In this document: in pieces, positions 22,402 to 34,393 of the stretch
Numbering within the stretch: the first letter of the stretch is position 1
Layout: every line of letters begins with the position of its first letter
Origin: Deinandra increscens subsp. villosa
Lineage: Eukaryota > Streptophyta > Magnoliopsida > Asterales > Asteraceae
Length of the DNA: 64,000 bases
Assembly (NCBI GenBank): GCA_039602395.1
Contig: JBCNJP010000024.1
Span: 5,859,524-5,923,523, forward strand
Direction of reading: 5' to 3'
Notes under the pieces: model-generated
Told to the model about the DNA's origin: nothing
Databases searched by the model: none
What the model saw: the letters and a program-made list of their open reading frames with translations, nothing else
Position numbers and translations under genes: made by a program

Positions 22402-23930
22402 TGTGACAACCCGTAAGTTCCATGTTTACTTTAATATTATATATACATACAATTATATGATTTACTGTGTGCATTAGCCTTAATTTATTCATATTAGGTG
22501 AACTTGCATACAAACATAGTGAAACTAGGCTTGACAACCCGTACTGGAAATCATTAAAAGAGTTCTATGTTTATTCAAACTGGAACCTCTATAACAAAAA
22601 AGTTTCAAACTAATTGATGGAATTTTAATAATAAGAAATATAAAATATTCGTTTTATATTTTCACAACCTTTGCGTTATGTCGTAACGTGTTTAAAACTT
22701 ATCGTTTATTCAAACAGCCACTTCATTCAAACAAAACCAAAAGTTTACATTTGTTAAACTCAATTGTTTTATTCAAAACAATACTTTATTTTCATTGAAT
22801 AATCTAAACGTTTGTTTAGGTTTAACCGTCAAATTCAAATGTATTATATTTTTCGTCGAACGACGTCTTTAATTATAATCAATCGAAAACATTCAAAGTG
22901 TGCATTTCAATTATCAAAACATCAAGACATGTGACATTTCATTTCCGTTCGATCAAAAAAAACTCGATGTCCATTCTACCCATTATATATATATTTATAC
23001 AATCGTCCAAATACGTGTCAAAAACCAAATTCATTTTCCTTTGTCGTTTTGACTCAAACAAACATTCATTGGACTCGTTGGATCAAACTGAATCCATCTC
23101 GACCCGACCCGCGACCCGATTCGGCCCACAAAGCCCAATGGGCCGACCGGCCCATTCTTTCATTTTCTCCCATACGACTCAATACCCGTGGCCCATTTTC
23201 TTCTCTCTTTCTTCGGCCCGAACAGGCCCAGCCAGGCCCTTTTCTTTTTCTTTCTTCTTCTTCTTCTTCTCGTGGGCCCGAGGCCGTTTATTTTTCTTTC
23301 ATCCCTATCGGCTTTCCTGAGTTCGATCCCCACCATTCGCATTCTTTTTTCGGTTTCCTTTCCTTTTCCTCTTGTTCAATTTCAACTAAACCCCACCCAA
23401 GTAAGACTCTTGCTGATTTATTTGGCACATGGCTAAATGATTATATCACCTAGATCCATGTCTTGTTTACTAGATATGGGACACGTATGTTCCCCTAGTA
23501 AACAACCACTTCCAAGACCATTGGGTAATAACCATAATGCAAAGTCTTCCCTCCTTTTTCCCCTCCCTTTGGTCGGTTTCTTCACCCATCAAACACCCAC
23601 CATTCACTTCATTTGACAAATTCACATCAAGTGGTTCAAGTCCCCTTTCTTCTCCTCTTTTCTTTGGTTCGAGCCACCACCAAAATGACTTAATTCGGTT
23701 CACTTAAACCAAACCAAACAACCCCTTTAACCACATTATATGCTACCCCACACTCACCACCCTTAATCATTTCAATAAACATTCTTTCTCTTCTTCCCTT
23801 CTCCCCCTCTCGGCTCTCTCTAGACTGCCACCACCACCTCCACATTTCATCATTTAAACCACATTCAAGCTTCAAGTGAAGCATTCATCCATCTCATGCT
23901 TACTTTCTTTCTTTTCTAACCACATAAAAC
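22402..23930 (+). mobile_element. Gypsy-type LTR Q, partial
   Basis: Begins TGTGACAACCCGTAAG. It holds a GC-rich stretch with GGCCCA/TGGGCC repeats (about 23095-23290) and pyrimidine-rich tracts. The 140- and 134-codon ORFs here are low-complexity translations without family features. It is ended at 23930 by the LTR of element H. Confidence 0.6.
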
Positions 23931-24795
23931 TGTCAAGACCAGATTTGAGCCCACTCTCATCCGATTCATGATGCAAGTGCGGAATTTATGCATCATGATC
24001 ATCTATGGTTTAATTCATTGTTGTTGATTGAGGGATCTGAAACTCAATAACACGTAGAACACACACAGTGCTCCCACATCTGCCTCACAATGAATGCGTG
24101 TGTAGGGTTTCATCATTATGGCCTTTTATAATACCTGGGAGCACTGATTACAAGAGAATAATCATTTACATCAAATAAATATTCAAAGTGCAAAAGAAAG
24201 TCGTTAAGACCACTCAAAATCGTCTGACTTACTAAACAACGTGTTAAGAACAATCCTAACAAGGTTGTTAAACAACACCGTATAGAGGTAGTCAACGTCG
24301 TTAAGAGTAAAATAAAGTCGTTGAGGGTAAACTGATCAAGATCATTTGACAACAACGAAATGTACAAAGAACGTCGTTAAGACTTAATCTATATCATTAA
24401 AGTCATCAACATCGTTAAGTACACAACAACGTCTTTAAGATTAACAAGATCGTTAAGACATTAAGAGCATCGTTAAGGATAATAAACTACATCATAAAGG
24501 CTTAAGCAAGATCGTTAAGAATGAAACTTCAGCAGAATTTGACTAAGTAAAGAAGATCGTTAATAAAAAGCCAAACAACATCGTTAAGACTAAAATAACA
24601 TCGTTAAGAACAAAATTTAACATAGTTAATGCAAATCTAACAACATCGTAATGAACAAAATATCAAAAGATCTTCATCCAGACTTAACCAATATTCTTGA
24701 AAACTTCATCCAACAACAGATCTTCAGGATGACGTCACCAGCAATACTCAACGGTGAAGTTTTTTGAGTTTCCACCAACCAAGATAGGTCTAACA
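23931..24795 (-). repeat. Element H 3' LTR (minus strand) with an ATCGTTAAG motif array
   Basis: On the minus strand it begins TGTTAGACCTATC (24795) and ends GGTCTTGACA (23931). A TATA-like TATAAAA lies at 24130-24124. Upstream of it in element sense (24200-24660) the motif CGTTAAG, usually ATCGTTAAGA on the plus strand, occurs more than ten times. A polypurine tract (AAAGGGGGAATT, about 24807-24796) adjoins it. Confidence 0.75.
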
Positions 24796-24837
24796 AATTC
24801 CCCCTTTAAAGCAAATTCAAACTTGATTAAGCAGCAA

Positions 24838-25287
24838 CTACCTGTTCTGACCTAGAAATCTCAATAGATATCTCCAAAATCTTCTAGCAGCACCATCAAA
24901 CTCTGGAGCCAAGCTGGTAATTTGAGTTACCCAGAGATAAAATAGGTCAGCTCTTTTGTCTCTTCCTCTTGTGATATAGCTATATCCCCTTAAGCCCATA
25001 ATCCAGCGTCTAACCCCGGCTAAAGATTCAGTTTCCATCTTTCTAGCATTTATGCATTCCCAACACCACCATTTCAGAAATAAGAGAAAGTAGTTGACAT
25101 CAACAACCTCATAGGGCTTCAGCCGAGTGGGCGTAGTTTCAAGATGTCCATAAAAAATCCATTTCAGGTAGTTCTTTGACAGTAGTCTCAGTTTGATTGC
25201 AGCAAAAAACCTTAACGTTTCAGCACCTTCCCTTTCATTGACCAATTCATGTATCAACCTGCTACAGTACCAGCTCTTGACTGGATG
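24838..25287 (-). pseudogene. Element H 3' ORF, distal part
   Basis: Minus-strand frame of ~150 codons ending 42 bases before the polypurine tract, so it occupies the place of a 3'-terminal ORF in the element. It is rich in Trp, Leu and Arg and I recognise no domain. It continues across the solo LTR into 27747 and upward: the TSD-flanked insertion interrupts one frame. Related ORFs in the same place occur in elements I and G. It could be an env-like third ORF of a copia lineage or a gene specific to non-autonomous elements; I do not assign a function. Confidence 0.55.
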
Positions 25288-27741
25288 TGTCACACCCCCA
25301 ATTTAACCACTAACGGAGTTTATACCGTTAAGGGGTGCGAGCAAACCAGGACCACAACCATTAGTTACAAATACTAAACGAATCAGAGTAAGGTCCAAAC
25401 ATTAATAATAAAAACAGTTTAACAGTACGCAGCGGAAAACATTGTCTTTAGCACTAACCTCGTGCTTTACAAAATCAGTGTTTTAAATTCTCAATTAAGT
25501 TTAACTAAAAATAAAATGTCTTCGTGTGCCATGCCAACCCGATCCAGATACTCCTTAGCGATCTGCAAAAGTTTAAACCACGCAAGTGTCAACCTAACGG
25601 TTGGTGAGTTCACGGTGGGCATGTCATGCATTGGCCCGGTCTCATAAGCGTATGTATCAACATATAATAAGTATTAGTTTGGAAAACATTTCCAATTGTT
25701 GAATTATCGAATATGCACTAGTTAAGTAAAAGTTAAAGCGGTCAACCGATATCGCGGGTAGCTAATCCGGTTTCCATGCACAAAGGAAGTTCGTACCAAA
25801 GCTGACGGATAATTGTAGTGGCAGCGCCATCATCTATTTTGTTTTGCGGATCTACGTCATCGCGGCTTTGCCTCCCCCGTGTCCTCTCGGGACCACGGTC
25901 AGATAGGCTGATATTGTACCTCCGTGCACCTCCAGTGTCACGAGGCGGAGTTTGTCAAACTCCAGTAGATCTACCCAACATCCCCTCGCTTTACAATTAA
26001 TGGCACAATTAAGTTGAGGACTTTTTCAGTTAAAAGGCAATCCTTAGAAATCATGTGATATCATGTGATTTAGACTTTAACCTACACTAGCCATATTAAA
26101 ACGGTTTACTTTGGGGTTCTTATGAATCCCGAAAACATTTTTCAGTTTCGTTTTAGAATTAGTTGTTTAAGTAATTCACAAGTGTTTCCCATAAAACACT
26201 TCAAGTTCATCAAGTAGGTGCATAGCACTCTAAGTTTTCAGTTTTATCAAGTAGTGCATAGCACTCATAAAGTTGTCAGCATTGTTTTTCATTAGGTTAT
26301 TCAGTGTGTCCCAAACGGGCTCACAGTAAACGGGTTAGTGACACTCACCTTGGGTTGCACTGCTACACTTGTTAATAATCCAAGTATTGCTTAACGAAGA
26401 CCTATGAACACGTTTAGGTCTTAAGTATTAGTTTTCTGTCTAAACTCTACATAACGTTACTATGGCCCATAACATAGCACGTTGGACTATAACACGACAT
26501 ACCGACACACGACACCGATGGTTGATCATAAACAAGGGTTCATATAATACAGAAATCATAGTATATCTTATCATAGCATAATCATGTAAGTCATAGCATA
26601 GCATTCAAATAAGTTGCACAAGTTTGGGTTTAGTCTGGCGAAACTGCTAGAGAAACTGCTAGAGAAACTGCTAGTTTCGCTAGCTAGTTTCGCCAGGAAC
26701 TGGTTGAACTTTCGTTCAGGGACAAGGTCAGTTTCGTTCACGAGAGACACTACAGTTTCGCTGCACAGTGTTGCTGGAAGGAGATATGCATAGTTTCGCT
26801 GGATAGTTTCTCCTAGTGAATGCACAGTGTCGCTGGTCGCTAAAAAACCCGTAAATTTGACTAAAAATCTTTCTAACAGCCTCCATACTTCATGTAATTC
26901 ATTTTCAAGCATACATAATCATTTAGGAACATCACAGGAGCATTTTTAACATCATAAACATGTTTTTTCATCATCAAATCTTCAAGAACACATTTTACAC
27001 AAAATAACCTAATCTAGCATGAATCTCTATTATGGATCAGTTTCACACGTAAAGTTGTAGTCTTTATGATAGATCTAGTATTCCTAAGCATTCTTACAGA
27101 AAATCTAACGATTACATGGAGATCTAGGCATGCTTTATGAAGAAAACACATAGAAAAGCAAGAAACATGGTCATGGGACTCACGGTTTGATCTAGGATCG
27201 ATGGATGATCTTCTTCTACAGAAAAGATGGCTGATCTTGATGGTCTCTAAGGCTGGTCCAGAATCGCAAGAGGGAGAGAGTGTGTGTGTGTTTCTTGTGT
27301 GATGTATGCAAATGGGTAATTAGGGTTTAAAGCTTCATTTAAATACTAATGGCCATCATGGGCTTTCATTGGGATTTGGGCCCCCAATGATTAGCCATCA
27401 TTAGCCCATGATTAGTCTAATGACTAGCCCAATCATTAATCATGTATGCATACACTTAGTTACCCGGTTAAACATATAATCACATAATTTGGCAATTTGT
27501 CACATAATTTATCAAATAATTAAATAGTCATTCTTTTTAATATAAATCATGCATTTAAATCACGTTTCTCATAATAACAACATATAAATAAATACATAGC
27601 ACATATGGACGGGTTCGGTGATCAACCAAAGGTCGTGGACGTATTCGGCCTAGTTAAGCATTAGTTACTAAGTTAACACTATTAACGTAACTAACGGAGA
27701 TTGTCTAACGGAAGTAAACCTTGAAATTCCCGGATATCACA
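25288..27741 (-). mobile_element. Solo Tekay-like LTR (2454 bp)
   Basis: Plus strand TGTCACACCCC...GATATCACA, flanked by the direct repeat GGATG (25283-25287 and 27742-27746). No interior or second LTR, so it arose by LTR-LTR recombination. It matches the LTR at 2678-11601 over most of its length, but the promoter-side segment (about 27340-27600) differs: it has GGGCCC/ATGATTAGCC repeats in place of TTTCGCT repeats. It carries GCTAGAGAAACT three times in a row near 26645-26685. It interrupts the element H ORF. Confidence 0.93.
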
Positions 27742-27746
27742 GGATG

Positions 27747-29985
27747 AGTAGTCTGATTTCCAAGGATCTTCTTTGTCTTCATTTCTGATCCAACATGTTA
27801 AAACATGCTCTTGTGAGGCAGATCTCACGCTTCTTCTCCGCACGTTTATGCTCCTTCAATTCCTCCTCAGGGGTTCGACGTGTAGCTCTTGCATTTCTTG
27901 CAGCATTGAGAAATTCATGAGCACGTTGCCTCATTGGGTGATTTGTATGGCTGATTATATCTAGCCACCAGAGCTGTTTTAATTCCCATGTAAATAACTT
28001 TGTCAGATCATAGATCGTCACGAAGAATTGAACGTAGTCATTTATGCTCTTCACAATGAATGCATCTTATTCATGATCAAATTTCCAACCTATGATTTTC
28101 ATCCCGTCTGTGGTATCTGCATTGGCAGGCATCCGTTTCAGATTCTTTGCAGTAAACTGGAGCATTGCTTTGGTATTCGGAGCCATTTCTTGCCGATCAT
28201 CAACCAAATTTGGGGCTTCCTTCTTTCTATGACCTTCAACCCTTTCCTTTTCCCTTTCCTCAATAACTTTCAGCTTTTTCTTGCTGTCTTCCTTCATGTA
28301 GAGCTTTACCATTTTCCAAAGACTAGGTAGCTTCTTTCGGTTAAAACTATTTTTATCTACATTCCGGACATACAGGAAGTAACTGAGTTCATGACTATTC
28401 ATTTTATCAACCATTGCATCAATCTATTAGGGATTAGGAGTTTTGGGAATCACATCAGCAGGGTCCTCAGGTGGAGGTTGATATGAAGAGTGCATCTTGT
28501 AGATTTTTTCTTTCAATTCATCATTGAATTGAACATATTCCACATCTGTGTCGGTGTCAGCATATGGGTTAACAAACGGATCAAATCCTTGTTCAGTAGA
28601 CTCATGTTTTTGAAATTGTTCATCAATGTCAAGTTCATTGGTATATAGCAGAGTGAACTATGGGATAGTGAGAGATCTGAGGTAACTGAGCTCCAATTTG
28701 CGCTTTATCAAAAAAACGAACATACTGGGCTATCACAGAGTCATCCGAAGCATCTATGTCATTGCCTTCCAGGTTTGTGAACAGATGTATTAGTGGTTCA
28801 CCTCGTTTCTTAGCATCAGACAGTGGAGGAATAGGTTGATCACCTCGCCCAATGGTGATCGAGGGAGTTAGACCTTCTATCTGTTTAACAATCTCTTCCT
28901 CCCTTTCCCTTTTCTCCTTTTCCATTTCACGTCGATGAGCCTCCAAGAACTCTTTATGCTATCTTTTCTTCTATTCTTTTCTCTTCTTCTCTTCCTCAAG
29001 TTCTTACTCCGGAGTGAGCTTCTATTTGCCTTTGTCTCTAGCAGCTCTTCTAGCTTTCCTCTCAGTCTGAGCAGGTGGTTCAGAGGGTTCAGGATGATCA
29101 CGTCTGAATTGTTCTGCAGAGAGTTTAGCAGCCACAGAGACTATATGCTTGCTAGCTCGGATAACAAGATTTTATTCTTGTTCCCATCAATTAACTACAG
29201 TGATTTCATCTCCAAGCTTATCTATTCGTTCCATTTCAGCTTCTTCGTCTATCTGGACGTCTCCTTTGTATTTCAGCTTGTTATGCATAGACTTTAGGAA
29301 TTGGCAATTGTTGGACAGGTTCTTGTGGTGCTCTCCTAACAGGCTCCTAGGCAGTATCAGCTTGAGGTGGAGAAGATGGAATGTCGGAGGAGTCAATGAA
29401 TTCGACTTCTTCGATGTCAATGGTTTAAACATGAAGAACATCAGCTTCTTGTGCAATTGATTGTGGTGAATCTTGTTGAAGCATTCCAGGAAAAGTGATA
29501 AGTGGGACAGATGGAATGTATTTGTCTTCAGGCTTAGTTTTTACTTTAGCATACTCCATATGATCCTCATCATCACTACTAAGCATATCTAGATCAATGA
29601 TGTTTAATGGATTAGAATCGATCAAAAGAGTCTTCATTCTATCCTCTAGCTGAGCTCTATCCCATTCATCTGGAGTTAGAACATTGTCAGTTGTGCTTGG
29701 AGAGGCCCCATTTCATCATTACCTATATCATCAGTAACATATACATATCGGGATCTAGGGTCTAATGCAAGTTTCTCAGCATAGAATTCTCTGAACTTGG
29801 ACATAGTGAAATCCATAAATGCTGGATCTACAAACATATGTATGACATCTTCAAGAGTTGCGAGAATCAAGCTGGTGGACTATGAGGCACTCTGTACAGG
29901 TGGTTCAGAAGGAGTTCGGTCAACTCTATACAGGTGGTGCAAGGACTCTTCTTTGAAGACTAGTAATGCTTCCCATCAGATGCCT
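27747..29985 (-). pseudogene. Element H 3' ORF, proximal part (decayed)
   Basis: A series of minus-strand frames broken by stops and shifts: 29870-29676 (DFTMSKFREFYAEKLALDPR), 29637-29425 (acidic), 28946-28635 (begins with a charged REMEKEKREREEEI helix), 28414-28067 and 28054-27779. The pieces are collinear and end in the frame that resumes at 25287 beyond the solo LTR. Composition alternates acidic linkers with charged helices. I recall similar anonymous retroelement ORFs in Asteraceae genomes but cannot name a domain. Too many breaks to be functional. Confidence 0.5.
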
Positions 29986-30176
29986 TCTACATAAATGAAA
30001 ATTTCTGTAGAAGTTGGTATGTACAGAAGTACTTCAGAAATTCCGGAGTACTTCTGTACGAATATAAAAATCTATAAATCGTACAGATTTCCTTATCATT
30101 TCTCTTTTAAGGATATTTCTTATCTTTTCTTCTTATACTTGAGTGTTTTCTGTTACATTTACAATATGTTCTAACA
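29986..30176 (-). repeat. Element I LTR-like segment with an AGTACTTCTGT hairpin
   Basis: The minus strand starts TGTTAGAACATATTG at 30176, preceded by AGGGGATT, as expected for an LTR after a polypurine tract. It contains an inverted repeat with arms ACAGAAGTACT and AGTACTTCTGT at about 30025-30060. The inner boundary (about 29986) is an estimate. Confidence 0.45.
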
Positions 30177-30975
30177 AATCCCCTAAGTATTTGAAGAAAT
30201 TAAATGAAATGAGAAAGAAAGATAAACAGATCACTTCATTGATCAAGATACAAAGTATTACTATTTTTATATATCTTTTCTTATTGTATCCCTACCAGTA
30301 GGAGAGTTAATTTTAAAGTTGTAGTTTTTGCTACAAACTTACAGCAGGGTATAAAAGACTGTTCTTTTCTTCTGTATCTGTTTAATTCCTGTTTTAGTGA
30401 CTTCTCTGGCTCCACTACTGTTGGTCTTTCATCTTTCTAAAACCAATAGAAAGAAGTTCAGAGCTTGATTTGTATACTTATGTTTTTCTTCAAGTCTTAA
30501 AAATCTTCTTTCTTCCTTATGATCTCTGAAGCAGAGTCCAGGATTTTTGTGAAGTACTGCTGTTCCAGATCCTCTCCAAGAGATTCTAGGAGGAATGTTT
30601 TGATTGTGCTTTGTCAGGAACAGTAAAGGAATGTCTATGTCTTTGGAAAGTTGAATGTCGACTTGTTGCATGCCTTCTGATCATTCTTTTTCTAGCTTCT
30701 ATTCCTTTGTATAGAGTTGTGCTCACCCTTTCAGTCTTTGAAGGTTGTTCTGAAAAATATCTTAGGAACGATATTAACTGAATGGGGTTCATTCTGTCAA
30801 AGTCATTTTCCGTGAACTCCCTTGAGCTTCCATCAAGTGTTTTGACCAGATAGTTGTTGAAGTGATCTACCCAAAGATGTTTGTGCATTGGTTGAGCTTT
30901 AATTCTCATAAACCTTGTTATGGTGGGCATTGTGTAGATTGAGTCTTCTTCAACTTGATTTTTGAAGTATCTATC
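30177..30975 (-). pseudogene. Element I 3' ORF fragment and 3' end
   Basis: The minus frame 30930-30586 (RFMRIKAQPMHKHLWVDHFN..., basic C-terminus) overlaps another at 30671-30429; both precede the PPT-like AGGGGATT near 30184-30177. Its position matches the 3' ORFs of H and G, so I treat it as the same class. It is cut on the right by element C at 30976. No known domain recognised. Confidence 0.4.
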
Positions 30976-31303
30976 TGTTAGTAACTAGTTTTTGATCGTT
31001 ATGTGAAGTATCGAATACAAAAGAAAGATGTGCAAGTTTGGTTCGGGCCGAACCCTTGGCGAACTCTAACTTTGGACAGGTCCGAACTTGTCCGAACCTG
31101 AGGTTCAGACCATCGGGGTTTCAGCTCTATAAATAGTTTGTCTTGTGTACTGATTAAGTACTTCTGGCAAAATCTTGTATGTGAACTCTGTGGTGTTTCT
31201 TTGTGGTCGAATACAAGTCTCATTGTATTTACTCATCGTGTTCATCTCGTTTTACATTGTTTTCATTACAACTAAGTAGACGATCACCGCTCATGCATTT
31301 TCA
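30976..31303 (+). repeat. Element C 5' LTR
   Basis: From TGTTAGTAAC to GCATTTTCA, 328 bp, similar to the D LTR (42454-42792). It has GGTTCGGGCCGAACC and other GTTCGG/CCGAAC motifs at 31039-31110, then CTATAAATAG near 31130. No 3' LTR is found, so the element is truncated. Confidence 0.75.
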
Positions 31304-31821
31304 AGTGGTATGAGAGCTTTTGGTTTGCACTACTGGTCGGAAATCTCTGTTTTTCGAAGTTTTGAGTCAAAAATCTCAAATCTTATGAAAATGAGTATCA
31401 TTTTTGAGTTCGTTTGATCATCTCGATTGTACCTTACATAAAAATCTGCTCCTAGATTCCGTCTATTGAGTTTGCTTGACTTTTTGTCAAAAATTTGATC
31501 CAAAATCTCAGAAAATTGCAAAAATGGAGTCGAGAGTGTTTGTGTTCGTTTGAGGTTCGAACAACTACACAATAACCACTCCGAACTCTGAGTTCGGCAG
31601 AGTTCGGCTGATTTTTGGTTCGGTCAACGTTCGGGTCACGTTCGGACATAGTTCGGTTGGGGTTCGTACATAGTTCGATCTAGGTTCTTTTTGATCATCT
31701 GAAGGTGAGGTTCGGAAGGAGTTCGGTCAACTTCTGTTCGGCTAAGGTTCGGGTTAGGTTCGGTAGAAGTTCGGACGAGATTTAGCACAGGTTCGGGTGA
31801 ACAGTAACCAGCATTTACAAA
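31304..31821 (+). repeat. Element C primer site (mutated) and leader with GTTCGG repeats
   Basis: TGGTATGAGAGC at 31306-31317 differs by one base from the tRNA-iMet site. The leader repeats GTTCGG about 14 times between roughly 31590 and 31800, the same motif as in its U3. ORFs on the minus strand here are shadows. Confidence 0.75.
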
Positions 31822-32620
31822 ATGTCCGATTTTCAAGCGTCCGCGGCTATTCAAAATTCAGTTCAGGCAACGATGCAAACAATGATGAATTATGATAATG
31901 AAATTGGAACAAGTCAGAAAATTCCCAAATTGCTCAAATTGCTCAAATTGGAAGATTATCATAGTTGGGTTAAAAGATTTGAAGCGTACGTTGATACTAA
32001 TGACATTGATATGTGGTTGTCGTTTACTGATCAATATGTCTATCCTAAGGATGAAACTGGTGAACCCGTTCTTCAAAGAAAGATGTCATCTGAACAAAAG
32101 AAAGCTTATCAAGCTGAGAAAAAGGTGTATGGTACTTTAACGATGGCTTTGCCTAAAGAGTTACTACATCGGTTTTCAGGTAACTACAGATCAAAGAGTT
32201 TGTGTGATGCTTTGGAAAAACGATGTGAAGGCAATGACCAATATAAGAAAAGTCGTCAGAAAGTTTTGAAGAAATAATTTGATAGTTTCAAGCATTATCA
32301 AAATGAATCAATTCCAAATCTGATTGCACGATTTGCTCATTTAATGAGTGAAATGCGTTTGGTAAGTCTTACAAAGGAAGAAGCTGATATGAAAGAAAAG
32401 ATTTTGGAAGCATTACCTGAGAAATGGGAGAATTATGTGATGATGATCACTCTTGATAAAGATCACTCGGGATTATCTTTTAATGATCTGATTCAAAGAA
32501 TTCAAGCGAGAGATATGGAGTTAATGGTTAACAGATCACTTCTTGTACAAGTTCAAAATCCTGTTGTGTATTTTGGTGATAATGATTCTACCATGAATGT
32601 TGGGAAATCTAAACTCTTAG
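31822..32620 (+). pseudogene. Element C gag, N-terminal part
   Basis: ATG 31822 starts MSDFQASAAIQ; the UBN2-type domain (LEDYHSWVKRFEAYV, ALPEKWENYVMMIT) runs to about 32590 with one TAA at 32275-32277 where element A has a Glu codon. Homology to A stops just before 32620, where Athila-like sequence begins. This copy shows the likely natural start codon of the family. Confidence 0.8.
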
Positions 32621-33214
32621 TTCAGCACATTGTGGCGAGAGATTGGGGAGCTTATAGCTAACTAGACCCAGATCCTGCAGCAGATTGTGGCGAGAGATGA
32701 GGGAACACAGAAGAAGCTGGCTGAGCATGACACGTTATTAAGAAATCAACAAGCTTCGTTCCTGGATTTGCAGCGTTCGGTTGGTGACATTGCGAAGCAG
32801 CTAAAGGAGCTCAATTCCCGTGGGGGTCAGTTTTCTGGTAGTACCTACAAAAACCCCAATGCCAATGTGAATGCCATCACCATTAGGAGCGGGAGAGTTG
32901 TTCAGAGTCCATCACCGGCGGTAGTTGATGAGGAACCGGTCGATGAGGAGATAGTGTTAGAGACGCCTGACGGAAGGGTGCATGAGAGCGTAACGCCAGC
33001 AAGTACCGCACCAAACGTCGAGGCTGAGAGAGTGAAGAAGCCACAAGTGGGAGAGAAGCCGCTGAAGTGGGAGGCGGTGAGAGAGAAAAAGAGAGTTCGA
33101 TTTGCGCCTCAACCGATCACGGCCGATGACTTGAAACATGTGCCTTATCCTGAACGTCTAATTCAACAGAAGAATGCGCGTGAGTATAGTCAGTTTCTTG
33201 ATATTCTTAGGTAA
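32621..33214 (+). pseudogene. Athila-like gypsy Gag, C-terminal part
   Basis: The frame 32687-33214 carries QQIVARDEGTQKKLAEHDTL, a spacer, then the NVNAITIRSGR motif that marks the gag C-terminus of Athila-type elements, and continues through PYPERL to a TAA at 33212-33214. The upstream gag core is missing: it is joined to element C, with a 15-base direct repeat ATTGTGGCGAGAGAT at 32629-32643 and 32684-32698. After the stop the same frame runs on into protease, so the stop splits a former gag-protease ORF. Confidence 0.75.
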
Positions 33215-34393
33215 CTTAGGATCACGTTACCTTTTATGGAAGTTTTGAGTCAAATACCTAAGTATGCTAGATTTTTGAAAGATATGTTGAGTAGTAAGAG
33301 GAAACTTGAAGCTTTATCTGATGTTACACTTGATGCTCAATGCTTCGCCATAGTACAGAATAAATTACCCGAGAAACTTAATGATCTAAGGACCTTTACA
33401 ATCCCTTGCTCTTTTGGTGATTCTTTTGTTACACGTGCTTTAGCTGATCTAGGTGCTTCTATCAATGTCATGCCTTTTTATGTTTTTCAGCACCTAGGAT
33501 TAGGCGAGTTAGAGCCGACTAAGATGATAATTTCTCTAGCATATAAGTCGGTGGTTAAGCCCAAAGGGATAGTGGAAAATGTACTTGTGCAAGTTGATAA
33601 ATTTTTGTTCCCTATAGACTTTGTGGTAGTTGACAGTGCATATGATGCTAGCTGCCCTTTGATTTTAGGTAGACTTTTTCTTAGGACTGCCCTTGCTCTA
33701 GTGGATGTTTTTGAGGGTACCATAACTTTGAGGGTTGAGAATGAGAGTGTGATGTTTAAGGTGGGTAGGCAAGAGGATAGTGATATCAAATCTGTGTGTT
33801 TGATAGGTACTTTTATGTCCTTCATAGATCTTGTGGTTGTAGGAAATCGGTTAGATGATGGTGAGTTTGAAGAGGATGAGTGTGGGGAGAACACCGGGGG
33901 GTTAGTTGAAGTAGTTGATCAAACTAAGAATTTTGACCCGTTAGTGCAACCCGGTGAGGTAGAGAGTGTAGAGGTGGTTGTTAAGGTAGCTAATGAGGTG
34001 TTGAGTGACCCGTTAGGAGAACCCGAGGAGTTGATAAGTGTGGAGAGTGAATCGGTGGTTGAAGAGGTAGTTAGAAAGGTCACACTTGGTGATTTAGGTA
34101 TTTTGAATGATGAGGTAGAGTTTAGACCAAGTGTGGGGAGGTTGCATGTGATTGTTACTACCCATGACCCGGAAATGAGCTTTCTAGGTAAACTTCGATA
34201 TCTTCCGGCTAGGTACAAGCATTGGAAGGTTAAGATGTTTTTGAGAGCAGTAAAGTTCGAAGCTTTATGGTTTAGGAAGTTGGTAGATGGTTGTGAGGAT
34301 AGAAGCCGGGTTACAACCGGTAATTTTGAGATCAAGGATGTGAAATCGAAGCCTCCGGATGGGTTGGGAGGTTGTGTTTCAGTTTCATGCTAA
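33215..34393 (+). pseudogene. Athila-like protease region followed by unfamiliar C-terminal extension
   Basis: Same frame as the preceding gag, with ATG 33236 available. LPFMEVLSQIPKYARFLKDM, then the retropepsin with ALADLGASINVMPF (Athila proteases have D-L-G rather than D-S/T-G) and CPLILGRLFLRTA. Beyond ~33760 it continues as an acidic, Val/Glu-rich region and ends at 34393. No RT, RNase H or integrase follows, so this is a pol-less Athila derivative. Protease would mature Gag if the ORF were intact; here the 5' gag is lost. The acidic extension is unlike known Athila pol and may be a replacement segment. Confidence 0.75.

Noticed and set aside
22898..23453. 140- and 134-codon plus ORFs
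   Set aside because: Translation of pyrimidine-rich and GGCCCA-repeat LTR sequence; no domain.
24838..25293. Host gene on the minus strand
   Set aside because: The frame is interrupted by a solo LTR, ends just before a PPT/LTR and resembles the 3' ORFs of I and G in position, so it belongs to a retroelement.
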